Part shown: positions 8,634-16,333 of the stretch, one piece after another
Layout: each line of letters begins with the position of its first letter
Position numbering within the stretch: position 1 is the stretch's first letter
Source of the DNA: Alloprevotella tannerae
GTDB taxonomy: Bacteria > Bacteroidota > Bacteroidia > Bacteroidales > Bacteroidaceae
NCBI GenBank assembly: GCA_015259125.1
Contig: JABZGR010000007.1
Span: 24,636 to 88,635 of the forward strand
Reading direction: 5' to 3'
DNA: 64,000 bases
The notes under the pieces: model-generated
Databases searched by the model: none
What the model saw: only the letters and a program-made list of their open reading frames with translations
Told to the model about the DNA's origin: nothing
Position numbers and translations under genes: made by a program

Positions 8634-10643
8634 ATGAGAAATCTATTATTTCTGGCGAGAGTAGTCGTCGTGTCTTTCATCGTTTCGCTGCGGCTTTACG
8701 CACAGCCTTATCCTACTACATCCTATCAACTTGACGAAGAAGGTAAAACCATCGTAAAATGGCTTGGCTCTGAAGCCGAACTTGATCTGTCCAGTGATCC
8801 GGCATTTTCGGCAATAGAGACGATTGGCTCAAAAGCTTTTGCCAATTGTCGCGACTTAAAAACAATTATATTACCAGAGAAAACCACTAATATCGAGGGT
8901 GGTGCTTTTTCTGATTGCAATGAACTCGCGGAAATCACTTGGGGCAATGCTCTTGTGTCGGTTGGCGAGGATGCCTTCTTTGCATGTAAAAGATTAAAGA
9001 AGATTGATTTGAAATCTGTGCAAAACATAGGTAATACAGCCTTTAGCGGTTGTGCCGCATTAGAGGAAATTTTTCTCCCTAAAACTCTTGAAGAGTTAGG
9101 ATATTCTGCATTCTATAATTGTAGATCAATAAAGGCTTTTAAGGTGGACAAAGAGAATGAATATTTTGCTTCATATTTGGAAGTCCTCTTTGACAAGAAC
9201 TTAAGCTACCTTTTGGCTTACCCGAGAGCGAAAGTCGGATCAGAATATGTAGTTCCGCCTACAGTTACTGTTATTGCCGGTCGGGCGTTTGATAACTGCA
9301 CACAGTTGCAAACTCTAACGCTTTCTCCGCGACTTTCAATGATTGGTAAGAACGCATTGTTTAAATGTAAAGGGCTAAAGAAGATTAGTCTTCGCTCTTC
9401 AATCGTACCAGAGTTGCAGGGCGACGCGCCACTTAACGGAATAGACTTAGAAAACTGCCATCTGTTTGTACCTAAAGAAGCAATCAATGCTTATCGAGAG
9501 GATGAGGTTTGGAAAAACTTTATACATATTGAGGCTCTGCCGGCTGTAACCGGCATTTCGGAAGATAGCTATTTGCTAGATGAGACGGGAAAAACCCTAC
9601 TGCGTTGGTTAGGAGGTGAAACTGAAATTGATATGGCTGCAGATACAAGGCTTTCACAAGTAGAAACGATTGCTGCAGAGGCTTTCACTGTAAGGGGTGA
9701 TCACCACACAGCCAATACAGTATTAGAAAGATTGAAGACCTCCCCTCAATTGCGCAAGATCGAGTCTGTTGGTCTGTGGTGTATCGCTTTACAAGAGATA
9801 GAGTTCTCTGAGGGTTTAGAGGAGCTTGAAACTTGCGCTTTTTCCGGAGGAATGTTTGTGAAGACACTCAAACTACCGGCATCACTGAAGCGCGTTGCTG
9901 GTGTGCCTTTCTTTAATTTTTATGATCTAGAATCAATAGAGTTGGCAGCAGGTAGCCAAGTGTTTACTTTAATAAGTGATATGCTGGTTGAGAAAGCGAC
10001 AAATCGTCTCATTTTTACGCCGCAGCATCGCAACAGGTTTACGATAAATGTCCCTAAAGGCGTTCAGATTATAGGCCAAGATGCATTCTCTGACAACAAC
10101 TTCATTTGCAATGTAATGATTCCTGAAGGAGTAACCACACTTGAGTCGACCTGCTTCCTAGGCTGTGACCAACTGGCAAGAGTAGATCTACCTGCCAGCT
10201 TGACAAAGATAGACTTCCGAGCTTTTGCTCGTTCTAGTGCACTGGATACCGTCATTGTGCGGGCATCGACACCCCCAACATTAGTGATTGGAGACGAAGG
10301 GCAGACACCCTTTGATCGCATTGGCGATGAGGCTGTCTTATGGGTGCCTCAAGCGGCCTTAGAAAGCTATCGTAACAATGAAACTTGGAGTGAACTGTTC
10401 ACTGAGATACGCCCCTTGGAAGATCTATTTTTACAGGTTGTTCAGCCTACGAATCAGTCGGAAAATATTATACTCAAAGAGCACGTGCTGACCGTGCAAG
10501 CTGAGGGAAATATTGTTGTCTATAATAGTGATGGTATCATTTTAAGTAGAGCAAAGGGTACATTATGCATACAACTTCCTCAGCAGGGCGGAGTATATTT
10601 GCTGAGTATTAACGGCCGCGTCACCAAGATTTTGGATAAATAA
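8634..10643 (+). CDS. Secreted BspA-type leucine-rich-repeat protein with T9SS-like C-terminal domain
   Basis: 669 residues. A signal peptide (hydrophobic core VVVVSFIVSLRLYA, cleavage near residues 23-24) is followed by two blocks of LRR_5/BspA repeats. Repeats of the type IGSKAFANCRDLKTIILP, IGNTAFSGCAALEEIFLP and IGQDAFSDNNFICNVMIP recur about every 23 residues. A sequence of the form YQLDEEGKTIVKWLG opens block 1 and returns near residue 315 (YLLDETGKTLLRWLG), so the protein looks like an internal duplication. The last ~70 residues resemble a type A T9SS sorting domain (VVYNSDGIILSR ... GGVYLLSINGRVTKILDK). In oral Bacteroidetes such proteins bind host matrix or other bacteria; that role is inference. 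Stands alone with its own promoter. Confidence 0.87.
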   Translation: MRNLLFLARVVVVSFIVSLRLYAQPYPTTSYQLDEEGKTIVKWLGSEAELDLSSDPAFSAIETIGSKAFANCRDLKTIILPEKTTNIEGGAFSDCNELAEITWGNALVSVGEDAFFACKRLKKIDLKSVQNIGNTAFSGCAALEEIFLPKTLEELGYSAFYNCRSIKAFKVDKENEYFASYLEVLFDKNLSYLLAYPRAKVGSEYVVPPTVTVIAGRAFDNCTQLQTLTLSPRLSMIGKNALFKCKGLKKISLRSSIVPELQGDAPLNGIDLENCHLFVPKEAINAYREDEVWKNFIHIEALPAVTGISEDSYLLDETGKTLLRWLGGETEIDMAADTRLSQVETIAAEAFTVRGDHHTANTVLERLKTSPQLRKIESVGLWCIALQEIEFSEGLEELETCAFSGGMFVKTLKLPASLKRVAGVPFFNFYDLESIELAAGSQVFTLISDMLVEKATNRLIFTPQHRNRFTINVPKGVQIIGQDAFSDNNFICNVMIPEGVTTLESTCFLGCDQLARVDLPASLTKIDFRAFARSSALDTVIVRASTPPTLVIGDEGQTPFDRIGDEAVLWVPQAALESYRNNETWSELFTEIRPLEDLFLQVVQPTNQSENIILKEHVLTVQAEGNIVVYNSDGIILSRAKGTLCIQLPQQGGVYLLSINGRVTKILDK

Positions 10644-10674
10644 CACTAGTCGTTGAAAATCTTGATATCAAAAC

Positions 10675-10727
10675 AATCGCGATAGTCACGAAAAACTGGA
10701 TAGAAAGTTTCTCTAGCTATCGCGATT
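10675..10727 (+). terminator. 11-bp hairpin downstream of the BspA-like gene
   Basis: Perfect stem AATCGCGATAG / CTATCGCGATT, with a second imperfect stem (GAAAAACT / AGTTTCTC) nested in the loop. No U tract follows, so it may act as an RNA 3'-end stabiliser rather than a classical terminator. Confidence 0.5.
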
Positions 10728-10879
10728 CATATTAGTTGTTATATAAGAGGCCCTCCACATAGAACAGATCACAGGTTCACACGTGTCTATGATGAATAAA
10801 CGGCAAAAATTCAATATGTAAATTTAGAATTGGAGTTGCGAATCCCAATATCGCTCCCTCAATACTTTGCTTAAGAGCG

Positions 10880-10967
10880 TTCTTTTCGTGATAATAGATT
10901 TGTCCTTCCACGGTGGTACAAACGTACTATCGTGATGAGAAGTTTGTACTCTCCTGAAAGGAGACGA
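10880..10967. repeat. Repeat array B: four 22-bp units
   Basis: Units start at 10880 (decayed), 10902, 10924 and 10946. They read GTCCTTCCACGGTGGTAC, GTACTATCGTGATGAGAA and GTACTCTCCTGAAAGGAG, each plus a 4-bp spacer. Same period and dyad layout as arrays A and C to F. Confidence 0.85.
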
Positions 10968-11384
10968 AGCAAATATGAAGACCATTTTGTATATTGATAT
11001 ATTGATGGACAGAAATCAAGCACTAAGTTTGGCGCAACAAGATTCAAAACTTTTCTGATAGATACATCTCTAAATCTTGTATGATTTTCGACTCCAAACT
11101 TGTATAACAAATAAGAAATAGAGTAGGGCCTGATTTCGTTTATGACTACATTATTCCTCTTATTCTGAAATGAACCTTGGCAAGTAAAATATATTGAATG
11201 ATATATAACCGATATTCGCAATCTCTTTTACAGTCAATTACAACAGAAGAAAAGTTGTAGTATTAAAAAGTCGAAAAGCCACAATAGAATCTGTTTATTT
11301 ACTTTTTTGCAATGCACACTTGTTATAGGATTGTGAGTGAATTCTGTTTTTTTAACACTAAAAAAAGAAAAAAGACTTGCGATA

Positions 11385-11416
11385 TTGCTGTGTTCATATT
11401 TTTACTTGTAACTTTG
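11385..11416 (+). promoter_or_regulatory. Promoter of the kor operon
   Basis: TTG at 11385-11387, a 21-bp spacer and TAACTTTG at 11409-11416; the ATG of the TPR gene follows at 11442. Confidence 0.65.
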
Positions 11417-11441
11417 CTCAAAACACGAGCCTATACGCTTT

Positions 11442-11717
11442 ATGCAAGAAAAACATACAGACATCAATCGAATGATAGAGTCGGGAGAAGTTGAACTCGC
11501 TTTAGCTCGACTCGCTGTGGAACTAAAACAAACTTCGGAAGATGCATTTTTGTATTATTTGAGTGGAAAAGCGCAAATGAAATTGGGAAATTGGGGGAAA
11601 GCAATCTCTGACTTCCTACACTCCGAACAGTTGGATGAGGATTCGCCGGCGGTAGAATCTCGCAAGATGCTCGAAGACATTATGCAGTTTTACAACAAAG
11701 ATATGTATAATCAATAA
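11442..11717 (+). CDS. Small TPR protein at the head of the kor operon
   Basis: 91 residues with one clear tetratricopeptide-like helix pair (DAFLYYLSGKAQMKLGNWGK, about residues 34-53) and a probable second one. No signal peptide, so cytoplasmic. It is transcribed from the kor promoter and lies 18 bp before the ferredoxin subunit, which suggests a chaperone or assembly role for the oxidoreductase; that role is a guess from position. Confidence 0.8.
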   Translation: MQEKHTDINRMIESGEVELALARLAVELKQTSEDAFLYYLSGKAQMKLGNWGKAISDFLHSEQLDEDSPAVESRKMLEDIMQFYNKDMYNQ

Positions 11718-11735
11718 TCACTTAACATAACAATT

Positions 11736-11966
11736 ATGGGTAAAATTAGAGGAGCCGTCGTCATAGACGAAGAGCGCTGTAAGGGATGCAGCTTATGCAT
11801 TGTAGCTTGTCCCGTAAAATGCTTATCCTTGGTTGCTGGAGAAGTTAACCACAAAGGCTATGCATTTTGTCAGCAAACGAATTGGGAAATTTGCACCGGT
11901 TGCACAAGTTGCGCTGTCGTATGTCCCGATGGATGTATTACTGTTTATAGAAAAAAGGAGGATTGA
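11736..11966 (+). CDS. korD: 2-oxoacid:ferredoxin oxidoreductase, ferredoxin-like (delta) subunit
   Basis: 76 residues carrying two 4Fe-4S motifs: C15-x2-C18-x2-C21-x3-C25-P and C53-x2-C56-x2-C59-x3-C63-P. In 2-oxoglutarate and branched-chain 2-oxoacid:ferredoxin oxidoreductases this subunit passes electrons from the TPP-containing core to soluble ferredoxin. Directly followed (3 bp) by the alpha subunit. The symbol follows the usual Porphyromonas naming; substrate (2-oxoglutarate or 2-oxoisovalerate) cannot be decided here. Confidence 0.9.
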   Translation: MGKIRGAVVIDEERCKGCSLCIVACPVKCLSLVAGEVNHKGYAFCQQTNWEICTGCTSCAVVCPDGCITVYRKKED

Positions 11967-11969
11967 CTT

Positions 11970-13058
11970 ATGGAAGACAATAGCAATGTAGTCTTAATGA
12001 AGGGTAATGAGGCCATAGCACACGCCACTATTCTATGTGGTTGTGATGGCTATTTTGGATATCCGATTACACCGCAATCAGAAGTATTAGAAACACTTGC
12101 ACAACTGAAGCCTTGGGAAACAACCGGCATGGTTGTGTTGCAAGCTGAAAGCGAAATTGCTGCAATTAACATGCTTTATGGTGGCGGAGGTACTGGTAAA
12201 AAAGTATTGACCTCGTCCTCTAGTCCTGGTGTTGCCTTGATGCAAGAGGGTATAACCTATATGGCTGGTGCTGAAGTGCCTTGCGTTATCGTTAGTGTAC
12301 AACGTGGTGGCCCGGGTCTTGGTACAATCCAACCTTCACAAAGTGACTATAATCAATCAACTCGCGGTGGCGGTAATGGTGACTATAATACGATCGTGTT
12401 AGCTCCCAACTCTGTACAAGAGATGGCTGACTTTGTAGACTTAGCATTCACCTTAGCGTTCCGCTATCGTAATCCGGCTATGATCCTTTCTGATGGCGTG
12501 ATCGGCCAAATGATGGAAAAAGTTGTGCTTCCTCAGCAAAAGCCGCGTAGAACAGAAGAGGAAATTGCCAAAGAGTGCCCGTGGGCTGCCAATGGACATG
12601 GCTTGAAGAGCAGAAAACCCAACTATATTACATCGCTTGAGTTAGATTCTGCTGTTATGGAACAACGCAATATTGCGCTTCAAAAGAAATATGCAGAATG
12701 TGCTGAGAAGGAAGTGCGTTATGAAGAGATCGAATGTGACGACGCAGAATATTTAATCGTTGCCTTTGGCTCAGCTTCTCGTATCTCTCGTAAGGCTATG
12801 GATATGTTGCGTGCTCAAGGTGTTAAGGTTGGCTTGTTCCGCCCGATTACACTTTGGCCTTTCCCAACAAAGCGTTTAAAAGAACTCAGCAAACGAGTTA
12901 AAGGTATGCTCGTTATGGAAATAAACGCTGGCCAAATGGTGTTTGACGTACGCGCAGCTGTTGAATATTCTATTCCTGTAGAACATTTCGGACGTCTTGG
13001 TGGTATTGTTCCTAGCCCGGACGAAATCGTAGATGTAGTTAATAAGATGCGAAAATAA
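11970..13058 (+). CDS. korA: 2-oxoacid:ferredoxin oxidoreductase, alpha subunit (KorA/VorB family)
   Basis: 362 residues with the pyrimidine-binding domain motif GYPITPQSE at 30-38, the SSPGVALMQEG segment and a transketolase C-terminal-like domain (FGSASRISRKAMD, LFRPITLWPFP). With the beta subunit it decarboxylates a 2-oxoacid to acyl-CoA and passes electrons to ferredoxin. Database annotation of Bacteroidetes homologues alternates between 2-oxoglutarate (Kor) and 3-methyl-2-oxobutanoate (Vor); next to a glutamate-fermenting toolkit either would fit. The operon order is ferredoxin-alpha-membrane protein-beta-gamma. Confidence 0.92.
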   Translation: MEDNSNVVLMKGNEAIAHATILCGCDGYFGYPITPQSEVLETLAQLKPWETTGMVVLQAESEIAAINMLYGGGGTGKKVLTSSSSPGVALMQEGITYMAGAEVPCVIVSVQRGGPGLGTIQPSQSDYNQSTRGGGNGDYNTIVLAPNSVQEMADFVDLAFTLAFRYRNPAMILSDGVIGQMMEKVVLPQQKPRRTEEEIAKECPWAANGHGLKSRKPNYITSLELDSAVMEQRNIALQKKYAECAEKEVRYEEIECDDAEYLIVAFGSASRISRKAMDMLRAQGVKVGLFRPITLWPFPTKRLKELSKRVKGMLVMEINAGQMVFDVRAAVEYSIPVEHFGRLGGIVPSPDEIVDVVNKMRK

Positions 13059-13059
13059 A

Positions 13060-13383
13060 ATGTTGAAAGAAAAAGACAAGGAATTCTTGGAGCGCTTGAA
13101 TCAAACAGCAGAGAAAGAGGAGAATGCTGCAGGAATAAAAAGTGGGAAATTACTCCATATTCGGAATATCCTAAATGCTATATTCATCTTGTTGGCGATT
13201 ATAGCAATGGTTGGGATTCTGATTTCAAAAACTCGCACTTACCTTGTCTGGAGTTACGGCGTTGGCATCTTAGCTGTTGTAATAAAAATGGCTGAAGTCG
13301 TTTTACGTTACCCGTCAATGATACAAAGTTCGAATGATGTAAAACATCGTCGTCGCTCCCCATTAAATAAAAAAGAATCATGA
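13060..13383 (+). CDS. Small two-helix membrane protein inside the kor operon
   Basis: 107 residues: a charged N-terminus (1-30), two predicted transmembrane helices (about 35-55 and 61-82) and a basic C-terminal tail (KHRRRSP). It begins 1 bp after the alpha subunit and overlaps the beta subunit start by 4 bp (ATGA), so translation is coupled to the enzyme. No family name is recognised. Position suggests it anchors the otherwise soluble complex at the inner membrane or couples it to a membrane electron acceptor; that is inference. Confidence 0.82.
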   Translation: MLKEKDKEFLERLNQTAEKEENAAGIKSGKLLHIRNILNAIFILLAIIAMVGILISKTRTYLVWSYGVGILAVVIKMAEVVLRYPSMIQSSNDVKHRRRSPLNKKES

Positions 13384-14144
13384 CAAGAGAAGAAATATTG
13401 CAGCCGCAAAATATGGTCGCTCAGAAGCCGGAGCTGATGAACGACGTAACAATGCACTACTGCCCGGGCTGCTCGCATGGCGTTGTTCATAAGTTGGTGG
13501 CAGAAGTAATTGCTGAAATGGGCATGGAAGAAAAGACGATAGGCATTAGTCCTGTTGGTTGTGCTGTCTTTGCCTATCGCTATATAGATATTGACTGGCA
13601 GGAGTCTGCACACGGTAGAGCACCGGCATTGGCTACTGCTTGTAAACGTTTATGGCCGGATCGTTTAGTATTTACTTATCAAGGCGATGGAGACATGGCG
13701 TGTATTGGTACTGCCGAAACAATCCACGCACTTAATCGCGGTGAAAATATAACCATTATTTTCGTCAACAATGCTATTTATGGTATGACTGGTGGCCAAA
13801 TGGCACCAACGACTTTAGTGGGAATGAAAACTGCAACTTGCCCCTATGGCCGCGATCCTCAATTGCATGGATATCCCCTGAGAATTTCTGATATTGCAGC
13901 TCAATTGGAAGGAACGGCTTACGTTACACGTCAGAGTGTAGAAACGGTGGCAGCTGTCCGCAAAGCTAAGAAAGCATTGAGAAAAGCTTTTGAAAACTCA
14001 ATGAATGGTAAGGGTTCTAATCTCGTCGAATTTGTTGCTACTTGCTCTTCTGGTTGGAAGATGACTCCTGCAAATGCCAATAAATGGATGGAAGAGAATT
14101 TGTGCGAATATTACAAGCTTGGCGATCTTAAGGTTAAGGAATAA
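13380..14144 (+). CDS. korB: 2-oxoacid:ferredoxin oxidoreductase, beta subunit (TPP-binding)
   Basis: 254 residues. CPGCSHG at 28-34 supplies ligands near the cofactors, and the thiamine pyrophosphate/Mg motif runs from GDGD at 102-105 to NNAIYGMTGGQ at 130-140. Pairs with the alpha subunit to form the catalytic core. Overlaps the preceding membrane-protein gene by 4 bp and is followed after 14 bp by the gamma subunit. Confidence 0.94.
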   Translation: MTREEILQPQNMVAQKPELMNDVTMHYCPGCSHGVVHKLVAEVIAEMGMEEKTIGISPVGCAVFAYRYIDIDWQESAHGRAPALATACKRLWPDRLVFTYQGDGDMACIGTAETIHALNRGENITIIFVNNAIYGMTGGQMAPTTLVGMKTATCPYGRDPQLHGYPLRISDIAAQLEGTAYVTRQSVETVAAVRKAKKALRKAFENSMNGKGSNLVEFVATCSSGWKMTPANANKWMEENLCEYYKLGDLKVKE

Positions 14145-14158
14145 AAGAACAGACAATT

Positions 14159-14704
14159 ATGACACAAGAAATAATTATCTCCGGCTTTGGTGGCCAAGGC
14201 GTGTTGTCAATGGGCAAGATCTTAGCTTATGCCGGTTTGATGGAAGGAAAAGAAGTAAGTTGGATGCCGGCATATGGTCCAGAACAACGTGGAGGAACTG
14301 CAAATGTTACAGTTATTGTGAGTGACAATCCTATATCTTCTCCCATTTTGAGTGAGTACGATACAGCTATTCTCCTCAATCAACCTTCGCTTGAAAAGTT
14401 TGAAAGCAAGATAAAGCCAGGTGGGACTATTATTTATGACAGCTTTGGCATTATCAAGAAACCAACACGTACAGATATCAATATCTACTGTATTGATGCA
14501 ATGAATACAGCGGCTGAGTTGAAAATGATGAAGACGTTTAATATGATTGTCCTTGGTGGATTGTTGAAAATACATCCCATTGTTCAGTTGGAAGGTGTAA
14601 TGAAGGCTTTGAAGAAGACTCTTCCTGAACGCCACTGGCATCTTTTGCCAACAAATGAACAAGCCATTTTGAAGGGAATGGAAATTATTAAGCCACAAGA
14701 TTAA
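14159..14704 (+). CDS. korC: 2-oxoacid:ferredoxin oxidoreductase, gamma subunit
   Basis: 181 residues with the N-terminal GFGGQGV motif (9-15) and the GPEQRGGT segment typical of the gamma domain of pyruvate/2-oxoacid:ferredoxin oxidoreductases, which contributes to CoA binding and assembly. Last subunit gene; a strong hairpin follows at 14716-14747. Confidence 0.94.
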   Translation: MTQEIIISGFGGQGVLSMGKILAYAGLMEGKEVSWMPAYGPEQRGGTANVTVIVSDNPISSPILSEYDTAILLNQPSLEKFESKIKPGGTIIYDSFGIIKKPTRTDINIYCIDAMNTAAELKMMKTFNMIVLGGLLKIHPIVQLEGVMKALKKTLPERHWHLLPTNEQAILKGMEIIKPQD

Positions 14705-14715
14705 ACAATAAACTC

Positions 14716-14747
14716 TTGCGCCTGTAGATATGCCTCTACAGGCGCAA
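14716..14747 (+). terminator. Hairpin after korC
   Basis: Perfect 13-bp stem TTGCGCCTGTAGA / TCTACAGGCGCAA with a 6-nt loop. It separates korC from the small gene at 14765 and probably terminates or attenuates the kor transcript. Confidence 0.75.
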
Positions 14748-14764
14748 ATCTTACAAATACGATT

Positions 14765-15028
14765 ATGAGTAGTAGAAGAAAACTGAAAAAGGATATCAAA
14801 AAGGCCTTTGGTGAGCTTTTCGCTGATTGCGTAACATTGAATATGTGTCATCAAGCAGATGAAAAGAAGATAGCAGAGCTAATGACTCAGACATTAGCTA
14901 CTTATACAGATTTGATTTCCCGTATTAGCCATACGGAAAAAGGTCGCGAACGTGCATTCTATCATAAGCTTCGTGAAGAATTTGTTATAGCTTTCAATAA
15001 GATTTCTGAGGAAATCATAAAGGCGTAA
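14765..15028 (+). CDS. Small conserved Bacteroidetes protein of unknown function
   Basis: 87 residues, probably all-helical, highly charged at the start (MSSRRKLKKDIKKAFGEL) and without signal peptide or membrane segment. The opening resembles small hypothetical proteins seen in Bacteroides, from memory. It follows the kor operon but behind a strong hairpin, so it may be expressed at a lower level or separately. No function can be given. Confidence 0.72.
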   Translation: MSSRRKLKKDIKKAFGELFADCVTLNMCHQADEKKIAELMTQTLATYTDLISRISHTEKGRERAFYHKLREEFVIAFNKISEEIIKA

Positions 15029-15201
15029 GCTGTAACAGCATTTGAACAAGCAATAGCCAATTATCTTTATCTAAGCGAGAACATACGACGAGCAAGAGAA
15101 ATTGGGATTGAATAATTATCTTTATGGCAGTTCGTTATGATTAAAGGTAGAGGACTTTGCCATAATATCATCTTGGTTGAATGATCTAAAATTATATAAC
15201 A

Positions 15202-15642
15202 ATGAATACAACAATAGGACTGGCTTGTGATCACGCAGGTTTTGAACTTAAGCAGTTTGTAATACAATACCTCGAAAAAAAGGGTATATCTTACAAAGAT
15301 TATGGTACTTATAGTACAATGAGCTGTGATTATCCTGACTTTGCTCATGCTTTAGCAGAAGGAATAGAGCAGGATGAAGTTGAAAAAGGAATAGCCATCT
15401 GTGGTTCAGGAGAGGGTATTTCTATGACCTTAAATAAGCATCAACCTATTCGTGCAGCCCTTGCTTGGAACGAAGAGGTCGCAGGTCTTTGCAGACAGCA
15501 TAATGATGCAAATGTACTTTGCATGCCGGGGCGTTTTATAGACAATAAAACAGCAGAAAAGATTATGGATAAGTTCTTTAATACACCTTTTGAGGGGGGA
15601 AGACACGAGCGTCGCATCAATAAAATACCACTGAAACCCTAA
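15202..15642 (+). CDS. rpiB: Ribose-5-phosphate isomerase B
   Basis: Interconverts ribose 5-phosphate and ribulose 5-phosphate in the non-oxidative pentose phosphate pathway. 146 residues, the usual RpiB length. The phosphate-binding DH is at D10-H11, the catalytic cysteine is C67, and the GSGEG anion hole is at 68-72 (GSGNG in many homologues), followed by the conserved RQHNDANVL and C-terminal HERRI segments. Transketolase, its pathway partner, is at 28499. No clear promoter. Confidence 0.95.
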   Translation: MNTTIGLACDHAGFELKQFVIQYLEKKGISYKDYGTYSTMSCDYPDFAHALAEGIEQDEVEKGIAICGSGEGISMTLNKHQPIRAALAWNEEVAGLCRQHNDANVLCMPGRFIDNKTAEKIMDKFFNTPFEGGRHERRINKIPLKP

Positions 15643-15681
15643 AAACCGCTTATCACATTTCCATAAACCATTTGTAAATTA

Positions 15682-15689
15682 TATCTTTG
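15682..15689 (+). promoter_or_regulatory. -7 box upstream of the HU-like gene
   Basis: TATCTTTG matches TAnnTTTG; the ATG is 44 bp downstream. No clear -33. Confidence 0.5.
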
Positions 15690-15733
15690 CACTCGCTTTC
15701 AAAAGAAGTTTAACTAATTATTAAGTTCAGAAG

Positions 15734-16018
15734 ATGACTAAAGCTGATATTGTCAATGAGATAGCAAAGAAAACCGGAATAGACCGTGTTACTGTTCTAA
15801 CGACCGTCGAGGCCTTTATGAATAGTGTAAAGGATTCATTGGATAGAGAGCAAAATGTGTATTTGAGAGGGTTTGGTAGTTTTATCTTGAAAAAAAGAGC
15901 AGAAAAGACAGCTCGCAATATTTCAAAGAATACTACATTGATCATTCCCGAGCATAACATTCCAGCCTTTAAGCCGGCTAAATCATTTTTGCAATCTATT
16001 TCCAAGCTCAAAGGGTGA
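15734..16018 (+). CDS. HU/IHF-family DNA-binding protein
   Basis: 94 residues with the standard fold: helical dimerisation region (MTKADIVNEIAKKTGI), the LRGFGSFILKKR turn and a basic DNA-binding arm ending in IPAFKPAKSF. Bends and compacts DNA as a dimer. The arm region RNISKNTTLIIPEHN is less basic than in HU proper and lacks the canonical RNP, so it may be a more specialised IHF-like member. Followed after 47 bp by the 29-residue gene at 16066. Confidence 0.93.
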   Translation: MTKADIVNEIAKKTGIDRVTVLTTVEAFMNSVKDSLDREQNVYLRGFGSFILKKRAEKTARNISKNTTLIIPEHNIPAFKPAKSFLQSISKLKG

Positions 16019-16065
16019 TATGGATTAGATAATTCACAGTTATTCAACACTAAAATATAAGAACT

Positions 16066-16155
16066 ATGCCAAGCGGAAAAAAGAAAAAAAGACACAAGAT
16101 GTCAACGCATAAGCGCAAGAAAAGACTGAGAAAGAACAGACATAAGAGCAAATAA
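16066..16155 (+). CDS. 29-residue basic protein, AURKAIP1/COX24 (mS38)-like
   Basis: Short frame from ATG 16066 to TAA 16153-16155. The protein starts MPSGKKKKRHKM, continues STHKRKKRLRKNRHKSK, and has over half basic residues. The KKKRHKMSTHKRKKRLRKNRHK core matches what is remembered of the C-terminal domain of COX24/AURKAIP1, the mitochondrial ribosomal small-subunit protein mS38, and of tiny Bacteroidetes proteins annotated under that domain. A ribosome-associated role is therefore likely. It lies between the HU-like gene and rng and is easily missed because of its size. Confidence 0.8.
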   Translation: MPSGKKKKRHKMSTHKRKKRLRKNRHKSK

Positions 16156-16171
16156 GCTCTCTGTACTTTCT

Positions 16172-16246
16172 GAATTGGGAATTGAAAAATTGGAAACGAA
16201 TTTGAGGAGAAACCGAAAATACGGCCTATTTCTCAATTCTCAATTC
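16172..16246 (+). terminator. Long hairpin between the COX24-like gene and rng
   Basis: GAATTGGGAATTGA (16172-16185) pairs with TCAATTCTCAATTC (16233-16246) with a single G-T wobble; the loop holds further short complementarity (TTTGAGGAGAAA versus TTTCTCAA). Followed by TCATTTTAATC. It may terminate the upstream transcript or act in the rng leader. Confidence 0.55.
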
Positions 16247-16333
16247 TCATTTTAATCATCCAATCTAAAAACTTTAACTGACTATTTTATATCGTTTTTC
16301 ATTGTGCAGATTGGAAGATAAATCAATTATTTT

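Larger units (their letters stand above)
10644..11441. other. 798-bp gap before the kor operon
   Basis: Contains a hairpin just after the BspA-like gene (10675-10727), repeat array B (10880-10967), AT-rich sequence with no supported reading frame, and the promoter of the kor operon (11385-11416). Confidence 0.7.

Noticed and set aside
10871..11221. Open frame of 116 codons on the minus strand
   Set aside because: It runs through repeat array B and AT-rich non-coding sequence, has no promoter or family likeness, and its composition is unlike neighbouring genes.
11312..11494. 60-codon open frame before the kor operon
   Set aside because: It overlaps the kor promoter and the start of the TPR gene, with no family likeness.
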